From assembly GCF_000190435.1 (NCBI RefSeq), contig NC_015152.1, positions 750,458 through 814,457 on the forward strand: DNA of 64,000 nt, in the 5' to 3' direction. A program made the position numbers and the translations under genes. This DNA is from Sphaerochaeta globosa str. Buddy (lineage in GTDB: Bacteria; Spirochaetota; Spirochaetia; Sphaerochaetales; Sphaerochaetaceae). Below the pieces are notes generated by a model, which saw only the letters and a program-made list of their open reading frames with translations, was not told the DNA's origin and did not search any database. This document shows, piece after piece, positions 52,081 through 61,036 of this stretch. Positions within the stretch are counted from its first letter, which is position 1. The number at the start of each line of letters is the position of its first letter.

Positions 52081-52141
52081 ACGTTTCTCGCTATACTTTT
52101 TGTGGATTTGTATCTCCTCACCTTATTCTGGGGGTCCCGCC

Positions 52142-52978
52142 ATTAGTACCACAAGCAAAGAGTTTTTTACCGTTCTTCTGATTGGATTCCTAACCACAAT
52201 TGTCAGAGTCGTTGGGCAACTTCTCATTCCTTCTGGAATCCAAACGGTTTTGCAGCCGAGCATCTTTGTGACCAACGGAACTCTGCCATTGGTATTTACC
52301 CTCTATGGAACCTTTGCATTCTCTTTGATAGCTGCATTGTTCCTGCTTCTAGCCCCCTATATACCGGGGAAGAAGTTGACTCAAGGACTGAAATTTGGGA
52401 CGGCATTCACTCTCATTTGGATAGTGTATTTGCTTGAGCCGCTGCCGCATGCAGATGCTATCGATCGAATAACCTATCCGATTGCCGATGGGTTTGCCCT
52501 GCTTGTCTTAGGCTTGCTCGCTGGAGCTTTGTTGGGCAGAGATGTAAAGAAGACGAATACCACCACAATGAGCAAAAGTCTCAGTATTTCAGGTGGTGTA
52601 CTTGCTGTCTTTTTTGTGATCGGCCGTCTTATCCAGTACTACTTTTTTCAGATTTATTCTTCCTTTACAGAAAAACCGGGCCAAACCATCGCTTGGAGTG
52701 TTCTCACAGGCCTTGTCATCGCTTGTGTTCTCACGTGGTTTATGGTCACGCTTCCGAATAGGGGAAGGGTGAACAATGCTATCAAGGTAGGGTTGATACT
52801 ATTCGGTACCAATTTGGTACTGTTCAATTTCTTTATACCACTGGTATTCGATGCAGATATGCCGGATTTAATACTAAGGACTGCAGTGGATCTCATTGCT
52901 GTTGCGCTAGGCTGTCTGGCTTACAAGGGTGGGAAACAAGCTATCATTTCAGGGAAGCAAAAGGAAACTGTCGGGTAA
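52142..52978 (+). CDS. Hypothetical multi-pass membrane protein, possible ATT start
   Basis: The protein has about 278 residues with roughly eight hydrophobic segments (FFTVLLIGFLTTIVRVVGQ, LPLVFTLYGTFAFSLIAALF, and so on). No ATG, GTG or TTG lies at a sensible place. An ATT at 52142 follows GGGGGT by six bases and would give I/M-STTSKEFF, a natural N-terminus; the only other start is a TTG at 52100 with no ribosome binding site. No family is recognised. It stands alone after the GH31 operon. Confidence 0.55.
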   Translation: MSTTSKEFFTVLLIGFLTTIVRVVGQLLIPSGIQTVLQPSIFVTNGTLPLVFTLYGTFAFSLIAALFLLLAPYIPGKKLTQGLKFGTAFTLIWIVYLLEPLPHADAIDRITYPIADGFALLVLGLLAGALLGRDVKKTNTTTMSKSLSISGGVLAVFFVIGRLIQYYFFQIYSSFTEKPGQTIAWSVLTGLVIACVLTWFMVTLPNRGRVNNAIKVGLILFGTNLVLFNFFIPLVFDADMPDLILRTAVDLIAVALGCLAYKGGKQAIISGKQKETVG

Positions 52979-53024
52979 GAGTAAGCGATTGGTTCACCAA
53001 TGGAGGGTCGAGTAATCTCAATCT

Positions 53025-53492
53025 ATGCCGCAATTAGCAAAAGGTGGTAAATTTATTTTTGGGTGGTCCAGGATCACAGAAAGTCTTTCAATACAGCTGC
53101 CGTCTATGGCAGTTGATGAATATGCAATCACCTCGGAAGGTAAAGTGTATCTCTTTTCTGGAAGCAATTCGACAGGTGGTTTTTGTGTTACCAAGAAAAG
53201 TCTCCTCCTTACTTCACAGATCCGGAATATTCTTGACGACACTCCTGCCTTGTGTAAGTATCTGCTGCCCGAGGGGGAGCTGGTGAGGTTTAAAGGCAGA
53301 CAGTATTGCTGGGTAACGATATCCAAAGATGGAATTCTGCATGTATCTTCTGAACTTCTTCATGGGTTGGGGCTTTCTATCAACGATAGACTGCTTGCAA
53401 TTCGAAGCAGCAATATTGCTTTTACCATGGGAGTTACGGGGCGTTTGATTGCCATGGCAAATGCCTATGAGGGTTATATTGAGGAGTTTTAG
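53025..53492 (+). CDS. Hypothetical protein with AbrB-like segments
   Basis: The product is 155 residues and soluble. The opening PQLAKGGKFIFGWSRI and two similar blocks (SIQLPSMAVDEYAITSEGK and ILHVSSELLHGLGLSINDR), each with a strand-helix-strand look and an acidic-hydrophobic end, recall tandem SpoVT/AbrB swapped hairpins. AbrB-like domains bind DNA, but that role is inference here. The ribosome binding site is not well spaced. It lies 46 bp after the membrane protein gene and may share its transcript. Confidence 0.6.
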   Translation: MPQLAKGGKFIFGWSRITESLSIQLPSMAVDEYAITSEGKVYLFSGSNSTGGFCVTKKSLLLTSQIRNILDDTPALCKYLLPEGELVRFKGRQYCWVTISKDGILHVSSELLHGLGLSINDRLLAIRSSNIAFTMGVTGRLIAMANAYEGYIEEF

Positions 53493-53577
53493 GAATACAA
53501 CGGGATGGCAAGAGAGCAAGCTATCGATGGCAGTTCTTCCTACTATCGATAGTATTCAATTCAGAGTCCCAGTGCAC

Positions 53578-54561
53578 TTAATAAGGTCCGCGTATGTGCT
53601 GTGCTACTTCGTCTGTATAGAAGTCTTGAATCTTGGAATGAAGATCCTTGGGTAACGGAGGAAGCTTTGAGATGGATGCATTTGCCAGCACCTGAGAGGG
53701 TCGGCTTGCGCCAGGAATCACTACCGTTACCGCATCGAAATCCAGAATCCATCGCAATGCCATCTGGGCCAATGTCATTCCTTCAGGTTTCATGGTGGAC
53801 AGCTTTTGAGAAAGTTCAACTCCCTTTTCAAAGGGTACTCCGGCAAATGTTTCTCCTACATTGAAGGAGGCTCCATCACGGTTGAAGTTGCGGTGGTCAC
53901 TCTCATCGAAGGTTGTTGTTGCACGCATTTTGCCGGTGAGCAGTCCGCTGGCTAGCGGGACGCGGGCAATGATGGATACATTTTTTTCTTTGGCTTTTGC
54001 AAAGAGCTTGCTGATGGGTTTCTGCCGAAAGATGTTGAAGATTACCTGCAGTGATGCAAGCCCTTCCTGCTCGAGACAGAGCAGTCCTTCCTCAACAGTT
54101 TCCACGCTTGCACCAAAATGTTCAATTTTGCCTTGCCTCTTGAGGTCCCGAAGCGTATCGAATACCGAACCTTCAGCCATGACCTCTCGCGGAATGCAGT
54201 GCAGCTGCGTCAGATTCAGACGTTCCAGTCCCAATCGTTTCAATGAGGCTTCGGTATGTTTGATAATGTTCTTTGCTGTAAAGTTTTCCGGCCACCCGGG
54301 ATCGGAACCACGGCCCAACTTCGTTGCTACAAATACATCTTTGGCATGGGTGCGAAGGAATTCTCCGATGAATTGCTCGCTTCTTCCGTTACCGTAGACG
54401 TCGGCGGTATCGAAAAACGTAATGCCTTCTTCGGTTGCCGTAGTAAGAATTTCCCTAGCGGTTTTTTCGTCAACCGACCCCCAGGAACCTCCAATTTGCC
54501 AGGTTCCTAGTCCAACTTCCGAGACTTGTCTCCTATCCGGTCCAAATGGTCGTGTGTTCAT
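53578..54561 (-). CDS. Aldo/keto reductase
   Basis: The product is 327 residues. It has the aldo/keto reductase signatures GLGTWQIGG, FFDTADVYGNGRSEQFIG with the catalytic aspartate and tyrosine, VATKLGRG with the lysine, and TQLHC with the histidine. It reduces aldehydes or ketones with NADPH. AAGGAG precedes the chosen ATG. The length is typical. It is a single gene next to the GH127 cluster; a sugar substrate is possible but unproven. Confidence 0.85.
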   Translation of the reverse strand: MNTRPFGPDRRQVSEVGLGTWQIGGSWGSVDEKTAREILTTATEEGITFFDTADVYGNGRSEQFIGEFLRTHAKDVFVATKLGRGSDPGWPENFTAKNIIKHTEASLKRLGLERLNLTQLHCIPREVMAEGSVFDTLRDLKRQGKIEHFGASVETVEEGLLCLEQEGLASLQVIFNIFRQKPISKLFAKAKEKNVSIIARVPLASGLLTGKMRATTTFDESDHRNFNRDGASFNVGETFAGVPFEKGVELSQKLSTMKPEGMTLAQMALRWILDFDAVTVVIPGASRPSQVLANASISKLPPLPKDLHSKIQDFYTDEVAQHIRGPY

Positions 54562-54722
54562 AGCCTGTGCTCCTTGACGTTTCGTAGTATCTATAAGCCT
54601 ATACGCACGGCAACAATAATGCAAATGGAATGATCCTTAGTCTCTGTATGGTTCTCTAAGCAAATAAGGAATAGTACTGCTAACCCTAGATAAAAATGTG
54701 TAATACGGATTCTTATGCAGCC

Positions 54723-56657
54723 CTACACTATCCTGAACCAGACTCGCATTTCCTGGTCCTTTGCTCTGTTTCCCCACTGAAAGTAGGGGATTGCTTTGAC
54801 TTGTACTTGTTTCCTTTCGTTCTGCTTCATAGGTTCATAAAGATTGTCGACTCGCACTGTTTCCCTATATCCATCAAGGAGTATTGTTGTTGAAGGAAAT
54901 GATTGAATCAAGCCTTCTTCAACTTTGTTATTCCCTTTTGAATCGATGAGCAGCTCCTGTAACTGTGGCCCATTGTCAATTTCTTCCAAACAATAGACCA
55001 AGGGTCCCCGCATCAAGGCTGCTTTTCCTCCATAGCCCTGTATTCGGCTATCAGCTTGTATACACTTGACAGGCATCTCCAATCTGAAGACAACAGTATC
55101 AGAAGGGACCCACTTCCGGTCGATGGTAATGTAACCTTTTTCCAAATACCAAGCATTCCAATCAGTGCCATTTATCAAGAGAGTCCAAGCGTCGCACCAG
55201 GCAGGCTTGCGCAATGAGAGAGTAGCTTGTGTTTCTCGCTGCATCTGTAAGCCCAGCCGAATTTCTCCATTCCAAGGATAGTTGGTCTCTTGCAGAATTG
55301 TGATGTTCTGACCTCCAAGCGGTACCTCGGTCTCAGAAGAAATGTATTGGTGGATAAAAATATGCGTATCAGTAAAGCTATAGATGTATTTTCCTATAGA
55401 GCCTATCAGCCGTGCAATATTCGTAGGACAACAGGCGCAATCGAACCAGCCGGCTCGGTGTGGCAGCACATGTTCCATATCCTGCCTGAAGGTTGCTATT
55501 CTTGGGGTGATTTCCAGAGGATTTACATAGAAGTAAGCTTTTCCATCCAAGGAAATGCCGCTTAATGCACCATTGTACATCTCTTTCTCGATCATATCGG
55601 CATACCTGCTATCCACATCGATACACGACATTCTCCAGGCCCAGAAAACCAATCCAATCGATGCGCATGTTTCCGTATATCCTCGATCTGGAGGAAGGTC
55701 GTAATCTACCGTAAACCGCTCGCCATGACTTTGGGAGCCAATGCCGCCGGTGATATATACACGTTTTTGTACAAGATTATTCCAGAGAGCAGTAAGCTTT
55801 TCCCAAAGTTCCGGTTCACCGGTACGTCGATATTGGTCTGCCATGCCAGCATACAAATACATCGCACGAACAGCATGTCCGTTCACTTCAGTCATCGATC
55901 GTATGGGTTTATCTGCTAAGAAATAATCAGACTCGAACCATCGTGATTTTGGCTTTCTTGCACCATCGGCATTGATGCTTCCATTCTTGTTTCTTACTGT
56001 TCCACGTATGTTCATGAAGTAATCAGCGAGGTTCCTATATCGATTATCGTCACTGGCATCTGCCAAACGATAGAGAGCAATTTCAATTTCTGGATGTCCA
56101 TCGTACGCATGGAGCTTTCCTTCTTCCGGTCCGAATTCTTCAGCTATCAGATTTGCATACCGAATCATCACATCCATCAACACCCGTTTTCCGGTGGCCT
56201 GATAATATGCAATGGAAGCTTCAATGAGATGTCCGGCACAATAGAGCTCATGGCCCATTTCAAGGTCCGACCATCGCTGCTCGATCCCTTTGGCAGTGAA
56301 AAAGGTATTAACGTAGCCGTTGGAGTGCTGGCTCTTTTCGATCAGCCTAACCAATTCATCGATGCTTGTTTCCAATGCATGGTTTGGTTGGAACATCAAT
56401 GAGTAGGAAGCAGCCTCAATCCATTTTGCTACGTCGCTGTCCTGAAAAATCGTTCCTCCCGGGATCCCTTGCAGCTCTTTCGCAGCTATACGAAAGTTTT
56501 CTACTGCATGGCTTAAGGGAACACCCTCGGTACGATTGTTCAGAGTATCCCACTGATAGGGGATAATCACATCAGCAAGAAGCTGATTCCTATTCCTCCA
56601 GAACCCTTCAAGCAAAGTGATTTCTTTGGGGTTCATATCGTTTATAGTATGGTACAT
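54723..56657 (-). CDS. GH127 beta-L-arabinofuranosidase (DUF1680)
   Basis: The product is 644 residues and intracellular. E329 and C331 in GYTETCAS and C409-C410 in CACCPTN match the zinc-binding and catalytic Glu/Cys set of the GH127 enzyme HypBA1 (E338, C340, C417, C418). The nucleophile is a cysteine, an uncommon glycosidase mechanism. The enzyme removes beta-L-arabinofuranose from arabino-oligosaccharides of plant hydroxyproline-rich glycoproteins or arabinans. AAAGGA precedes the ATG. It follows two ABC permease genes, 6 bp after the second. Confidence 0.9.
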   Translation of the reverse strand: MYHTINDMNPKEITLLEGFWRNRNQLLADVIIPYQWDTLNNRTEGVPLSHAVENFRIAAKELQGIPGGTIFQDSDVAKWIEAASYSLMFQPNHALETSIDELVRLIEKSQHSNGYVNTFFTAKGIEQRWSDLEMGHELYCAGHLIEASIAYYQATGKRVLMDVMIRYANLIAEEFGPEEGKLHAYDGHPEIEIALYRLADASDDNRYRNLADYFMNIRGTVRNKNGSINADGARKPKSRWFESDYFLADKPIRSMTEVNGHAVRAMYLYAGMADQYRRTGEPELWEKLTALWNNLVQKRVYITGGIGSQSHGERFTVDYDLPPDRGYTETCASIGLVFWAWRMSCIDVDSRYADMIEKEMYNGALSGISLDGKAYFYVNPLEITPRIATFRQDMEHVLPHRAGWFDCACCPTNIARLIGSIGKYIYSFTDTHIFIHQYISSETEVPLGGQNITILQETNYPWNGEIRLGLQMQRETQATLSLRKPAWCDAWTLLINGTDWNAWYLEKGYITIDRKWVPSDTVVFRLEMPVKCIQADSRIQGYGGKAALMRGPLVYCLEEIDNGPQLQELLIDSKGNNKVEEGLIQSFPSTTILLDGYRETVRVDNLYEPMKQNERKQVQVKAIPYFQWGNRAKDQEMRVWFRIV

Positions 56658-56663
56658 TGTTAG

Positions 56664-57497
56664 CTATCCTTTAATTCCACCAAGAGTTAAACCTGATATA
56701 AAGTATTTTTGAGCACTAAAGAACAACACTATGAGAGGCAAAATGGTAAGGGTTGCAGCTGCCATGAGCACACCCCATGGTGTGTAATACGTAGAAATGA
56801 AAGTCCTGATTCCGATGGCAAGGGTATATTTTTCCATGTCATTGAGGAACAGAAGGGGAGTCATGAAATCATTCCAGGTAAACATGAATTGGAATATGGC
56901 GACAACAGCCATTGCCGGTTTTGCCAAAGGAAAAATGATTTTTGCAATGATCAATGGATAGTTTGCACCATCCATGAAGGCTGCTTCATCGAAATCCCTG
57001 GGGATGGTTCGCAGAAACTGGCAAAGCATGAAAATGAAGAAAGCATTTCCGAAAAAGGCTGGTACGATCAGCGGAAGGAATGTATTGATTTGGCCGAACC
57101 AATTCCATTCAAGGAAAAGAGGTATCAATTGGACATATGCAGGGAGCATAAGGGTTCCGATGCTTAAGGAGAACATAAGCTTTCTCCCTTTGAATTCTAT
57201 TCTTGTAAGGCCATATGCTATCATCAGGTTCGAAATTAAAGCTCCAACTATGTTTGCAATCACCACGATTACTGTGTTTAGGTAAAACTTGGCAAAGGGA
57301 ACCATGGTAAAAACTTCCACATAATTCTGAAACCTGAGGTTTCTTGGAAAAATAATCAATGGTAATTTGAACATGTCTTCTGTAGACATCAATGAACTAC
57401 GAAGCAACCATACTAGAGGGATAAGGCAGCTTATGGCTCCCGTGCTCAACAACAAGTAAATGATAATGGTTAGGCTGGTTTTTCTCGACCTCATCAT
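56664..57497 (-). CDS. Sugar ABC transporter permease, MalG-type (GH127 cluster)
   Basis: The product is 277 residues and has six membrane segments. The EAA loop is PRDFDEAAFMDGANYPLI and the C-terminus is SGLTLGGIKG. Its start overlaps the stop of the preceding permease as ATGA, and it is followed 6 bp later by the GH127 gene. It carries oligosaccharides across the inner membrane together with its partner. Confidence 0.9.
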   Translation of the reverse strand: MMRSRKTSLTIIIYLLLSTGAISCLIPLVWLLRSSLMSTEDMFKLPLIIFPRNLRFQNYVEVFTMVPFAKFYLNTVIVVIANIVGALISNLMIAYGLTRIEFKGRKLMFSLSIGTLMLPAYVQLIPLFLEWNWFGQINTFLPLIVPAFFGNAFFIFMLCQFLRTIPRDFDEAAFMDGANYPLIIAKIIFPLAKPAMAVVAIFQFMFTWNDFMTPLLFLNDMEKYTLAIGIRTFISTYYTPWGVLMAAATLTILPLIVLFFSAQKYFISGLTLGGIKG

Positions 57498-58396
57498 TTG
57501 TCTCCCTCATAATACGTCCACAAGGTGGATGTTTTGAAAATGAGCAGGGAGATACCCATGGTAAGGATGAACAAAACCCATGCCATGGCATTTGCTGTTC
57601 CCATTTTTCCGTATTTGAATGCATTGTTGTAGATATGGAGTACAAAGCTTAGGGAGGAATTGACAGGCCCTCCGTTAGTCATAATGTATGGCTCGACAAA
57701 AAGCTGCAGGCACTTGATCATATTGACAATCATATTGTAGAGAATGATCGGACTGAGCAGTGGGAGCATTACATAACGGAATTTATGCCAATAGGTTCCC
57801 CCGTCGATGTCTACTGCTTCCATCAAATCATTGGGAATTCCTTGCAATCCTGCAAGGAAGATGATGATAACATTGCCGATGTTCCACACATTCATGATGG
57901 TGAGACTCGGAATTACCATTTCCTTGCTGTCGATCCATTGAATTCGGTTGATGCCAAAAGAATGTAAAAAGTAGTTGATCAACCCATACTGATTATTGAA
58001 TAGCCATAGCCACATGACTGATGAAACTACAAGAGGAATCAGAGAAGGCAGATAGAAGATCGTACGGAAGACTCTTTTTCCCTTTACTTGCGAATTCAGG
58101 AGGAGGGCACCTGCCAATGCAGTAATCATCTGCAGAGGAACACTGAGAAACGTAAAGTACAGGGTGTTTCTGATGGATTTTAGAAATAACTCATCTTCTG
58201 TGAATATCGATATATAATTCTTGAAGCCGACGAATTGGGCTTTGCTCAGCATATCCCATTTTGCCAGACTCGTGAAAAAACTGAGCCCCATTGGGAAAGC
58301 CACCCAGAGGGTCAGTCCAAGACAAAGTGGTGAGATAAGTATCCAACCCCAAAAGGTTTGCCTTTTTTCGTTGAATCCTAACTTGGAATGCGCCAT
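57494..58396 (-). CDS. Sugar ABC transporter permease, MalF-type (GH127 cluster)
   Basis: The product is 300 residues and has six membrane segments. The EAA loop is PNDLMEAVDIDGGTYWHKF. The ATG at 58396 is chosen because GGAGG sits six bases upstream; the frame runs on upstream through a hairpin. It lies between the binding protein and the second permease. No ATPase gene is in the operon. Confidence 0.9.
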   Translation of the reverse strand: MAHSKLGFNEKRQTFWGWILISPLCLGLTLWVAFPMGLSFFTSLAKWDMLSKAQFVGFKNYISIFTEDELFLKSIRNTLYFTFLSVPLQMITALAGALLLNSQVKGKRVFRTIFYLPSLIPLVVSSVMWLWLFNNQYGLINYFLHSFGINRIQWIDSKEMVIPSLTIMNVWNIGNVIIIFLAGLQGIPNDLMEAVDIDGGTYWHKFRYVMLPLLSPIILYNMIVNMIKCLQLFVEPYIMTNGGPVNSSLSFVLHIYNNAFKYGKMGTANAMAWVLFILTMGISLLIFKTSTLWTYYEGDK

Positions 58397-58416
58397 CAGA
58401 AACCTCCATCTGAACA

Positions 58417-58446
58417 GGGAGCTGTTCCTTGCCAGGAGCAGCTCCC
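58417..58446 (-). promoter_or_regulatory. Intercistronic hairpin after the GH127-cluster binding protein gene
   Basis: GGGAGCTG and CAGCTCCC form a perfect 8-bp outer stem extended by TCC/GGA pairing. It starts 7 bp after the stop of the binding protein gene and lacks a T tract. Confidence 0.7.
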
Positions 58447-58452
58447 TACAAC

Positions 58453-59802
58453 TCAATAGCTACCTTGAAGCAAACCAGATTTCCTGACTTTTTCAGCAAC
58501 TTCCGTCAATGCTTCTTTTGCAGTTTTCTCACCAATCCAAATGCTTTCAACGGCAGCGTTCAGATAATCACCCCAGATTTGGTTGATGTTCCTGATCTTG
58601 ATCGGTTCATTGATCGCTACTGCCATGGAGTCAACGACAGCTTCCTTGAAACCCTGTGGATGTACATCGTTGTTAAGCCATTTGGCCAAATCTTTTTCAT
58701 CGGTATAATACGACTTCTTTGTGGGCATCCAAAGACCTGAAGTATACAGATCAAGCGTCTTGGAGGGATCCATCATCCATTTTTGCAATGCCCAAGCTTC
58801 TTCTGGATGCTTGGTTGCTTTGAACACTACATTAACACCACTGACATAGATTTGGGCGGGTTTTTTCATAATCGGAAGAGCTGCAACCCCGTAATCAAAA
58901 TCCTTCATTCCTCCCAAGTCAAGCAATGTCCATTGACCGGTGACATAGAAACCCAATTGATTGTTGGCCAGCATAGTCAACGGGGAGATGTTGGTTCCAC
59001 CGCTCATGCGGGGCATTACATGGTGTACATTCATCAAATCGGCCAAGTTCTGAAACGCTTCAATGGTCTCTGGCTTATCAATGTAGACGGTCTTGCCATC
59101 GGCCCCAATTATGTCTCCGCCATTGCTCCATACACTTGGATAGTACATTGCTGACCATAAATCATAGCTGACGCCATACCGTACGATGTCCTTGGCATTG
59201 AAGGTAGCATCGCCGGGGTGCTTTCCTTTGCTGTCGACCGTGATCTTTTTCAAAACTGAAACAAATTCGTCCCACGTCCAGGCATTCTTGTAGTCAGTTG
59301 GGGGAATTGGGATTCCAGCTTCCTCCAGGACTTTCTTGTTGTACCACATGACCTGGCACTCTGCTGCTGTATAGGCTCCATACGTATTTCCCTTGATCTT
59401 GAGCCATGTCTGAGACAAGTATGATTCTCCCATACCGTCACGAGCCATCAAATCATCCAACTTAAGGAAATAATCGTTTTCAGCGTAATTGCCAAATTCT
59501 TCCGGTCGGAAATACCCTACGTCCGGGAGCGTGTTGGAAACAGCCAATGCCTTCATTTTGGCATTGTATGTTGACCCATCCAAATCACCAGGCAGATACA
59601 TGGGTTCAACCTTGATGGTTGGATTTGCTGCTTCAAAATCAGACAATGCTTGCTTGACTGCAGCATCTTCAGCCGGGCTGCCCCAGTAGATATACTTCAA
59701 AGTAACCTGGTCAGCTGAAGTTTCCTTTTGTCCGTTTGCAAAACAAAATCCAGAACTTATGAGAACGAAAATGCAGATGAATACAAAAAACTTGCTTTTC
59801 AT
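58453..59802 (-). CDS. ABC transporter sugar-binding protein (GH127 cluster)
   Basis: The product is 449 residues. The signal peptide MKSKFFVFICIFVLISSGF ends near CFANG before QKETSAD. TLKYIYWGSPAEDAAVKQ, the aspartate loop LPDVGYFRPEEF and MWYNKKVLEEAGIPIP fit family 1 sugar-binding proteins. AGGAGG precedes the ATG at 59802. It is divergent from an AraC-type regulator 108 bp away. The downstream GH127 enzyme points to arabino-oligosaccharides. Confidence 0.85.
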   Translation of the reverse strand: MKSKFFVFICIFVLISSGFCFANGQKETSADQVTLKYIYWGSPAEDAAVKQALSDFEAANPTIKVEPMYLPGDLDGSTYNAKMKALAVSNTLPDVGYFRPEEFGNYAENDYFLKLDDLMARDGMGESYLSQTWLKIKGNTYGAYTAAECQVMWYNKKVLEEAGIPIPPTDYKNAWTWDEFVSVLKKITVDSKGKHPGDATFNAKDIVRYGVSYDLWSAMYYPSVWSNGGDIIGADGKTVYIDKPETIEAFQNLADLMNVHHVMPRMSGGTNISPLTMLANNQLGFYVTGQWTLLDLGGMKDFDYGVAALPIMKKPAQIYVSGVNVVFKATKHPEEAWALQKWMMDPSKTLDLYTSGLWMPTKKSYYTDEKDLAKWLNNDVHPQGFKEAVVDSMAVAINEPIKIRNINQIWGDYLNAAVESIWIGEKTAKEALTEVAEKVRKSGLLQGSY

Positions 59803-59910
59803 GAAAGCCTCCTTTTGGATACTAATTAATTTAAGCATTACAAATTAAATACCAACAGATATAGAATCATGTTATTATATGCAATAATCCGACCTTTTTT
59901 GGAGCGAGAT

Positions 59911-60801
59911 ATGGAGTTTGTATTCATTCCTAATCTTTCAGAACTTCAAGCTGAAAACTGTGGCATTGCTATTCTCAGTCCAGGGTGGATTCATAGAAAG
60001 CGCAACATCAGTACTTCGGTATTCATCCTGGGTCACCAGGGGAAAGTTGAAATTCAAGAAGAATCAGAAGTTTTCTGCATCAAGCCATCGTCCTTTTGTT
60101 TGCTTTCTGAAGGAAGAAACCATTGGGGAACCGAACAGATAAAAGAGAAGGCGCGCTATTATTGGATACATTTCAAGACAATAGGGATACCTCAATTCAT
60201 TTCGGAAAAAGAAGCGTTGACCATCATCAACAACAAAGAAATTGCCAAGTCAAGGTTGAGTGATGCGTTGTTGTTGCCCAGATATATGAATATGATCAAT
60301 ACCAATATGATCCGAGAGCAATTCCATGCACTTCTCTATGAACAGGAGAACAGTTCCTTCACCAAAGAGAAATATCAGGCTACCGTGAAGCTTATGCTTA
60401 TTTCTCTCAATGAGATGGTGATTGATATAATCAACAACTCACAGAAGAATGAAGACAATAAGAGTCTGGTAAACAAAATAATCCAGTTGGTATATGAGAA
60501 TCTTACAAGTCCCGATTTCTCGGTTAAAACGCTTGCTGATAGTCTGTGCTACAATCCGGACTATTTGAATAGACATTTCAAATCGTTGATGAAACGGTCC
60601 CTTATAGAATACATCATTGATAAGAGAATTGAACATTCGCTTGTCGCTTTGATCGACAGCGATAAAACAATTTCAACCATCGCTGAAGATTCCGGGTTCT
60701 CATCATACAGGGACTTTATTCATCAGTTCAAACTCAGAAAAGATATGACCCCCTCCAATTACAGAAACTATCATAGGATGATCCATATCACAAATAATTA
60801 G
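59911..60801 (+). CDS. AraC-family regulator of the GH127 cluster
   Basis: The product is 296 residues. An N-terminal cupin-like sensing domain (GHQGKVEIQEESEVFCIKPS) is followed by the double helix-turn-helix of AraC (FSVKTLADSLCYNPDYLNRHF and TISTIAEDSGFSSYRDFIHQF). It probably activates the divergent binding protein operon in response to an arabinose-containing sugar. The ATG at 59911 has GGAG upstream; the longer frame starting at 59869 lacks one. Confidence 0.85.
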   Translation: MEFVFIPNLSELQAENCGIAILSPGWIHRKRNISTSVFILGHQGKVEIQEESEVFCIKPSSFCLLSEGRNHWGTEQIKEKARYYWIHFKTIGIPQFISEKEALTIINNKEIAKSRLSDALLLPRYMNMINTNMIREQFHALLYEQENSSFTKEKYQATVKLMLISLNEMVIDIINNSQKNEDNKSLVNKIIQLVYENLTSPDFSVKTLADSLCYNPDYLNRHFKSLMKRSLIEYIIDKRIEHSLVALIDSDKTISTIAEDSGFSSYRDFIHQFKLRKDMTPSNYRNYHRMIHITNN

Positions 60802-60828
60802 TGATGGAAAATATACGTTACGGGGATG

Positions 60829-60942
60829 TCAGCCTACCGGACAGGTGTTTGCGCACATGAAGATTTTTTCCTCTCCAACACGCTTGATTTTGATCCCTTC
60901 ATAATAGCCAATAAGCCTCAGCTTGGATTCCAGTTCAGCGCG
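60829..60942 (-). pseudogene. Truncated gene fragment of unknown type
   Basis: A 37-residue open stretch reads AELESKLRLIGYYEGIKIK and ends CANTCPVG before a stop. It has no start codon and is preceded in frame by a TAA. Its lysine-rich and glycine-tyrosine pattern looks coding, so it may be the end of a lost mobile-element gene. The family is not recognised. Confidence 0.3.
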
Positions 60943-60982
60943 TTATCTAGGCAGTTCAGGAATGCTTGCTATTTTATGCCTA

Positions 60983-61036
60983 TATCGGCAAGAATATGAT
61001 AGTATTTTATAATGTATGATTGATTTCTTGCCGATA
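60983..61036. promoter_or_regulatory. fic promoter with a 12-bp inverted repeat pair
   Basis: TATCGGCAAGAA (60983-60994) and its exact reverse complement TTCTTGCCGATA (61025-61036) are 30 bp apart. The second lies between a TTGATT -35 (61020-61025) and a TATAAT -10 (61043-61048, 17 bp spacer), so a protein bound there would repress. The fic gene starts 23 bp after the -10. Confidence 0.7.

Noticed and set aside
52036-52097. A MerR-type promoter around the ACCTCT dyad
   Set aside because: TTGACA and TATACT are about 50 bp apart, so there is no 19-bp spacer with the dyad inside.
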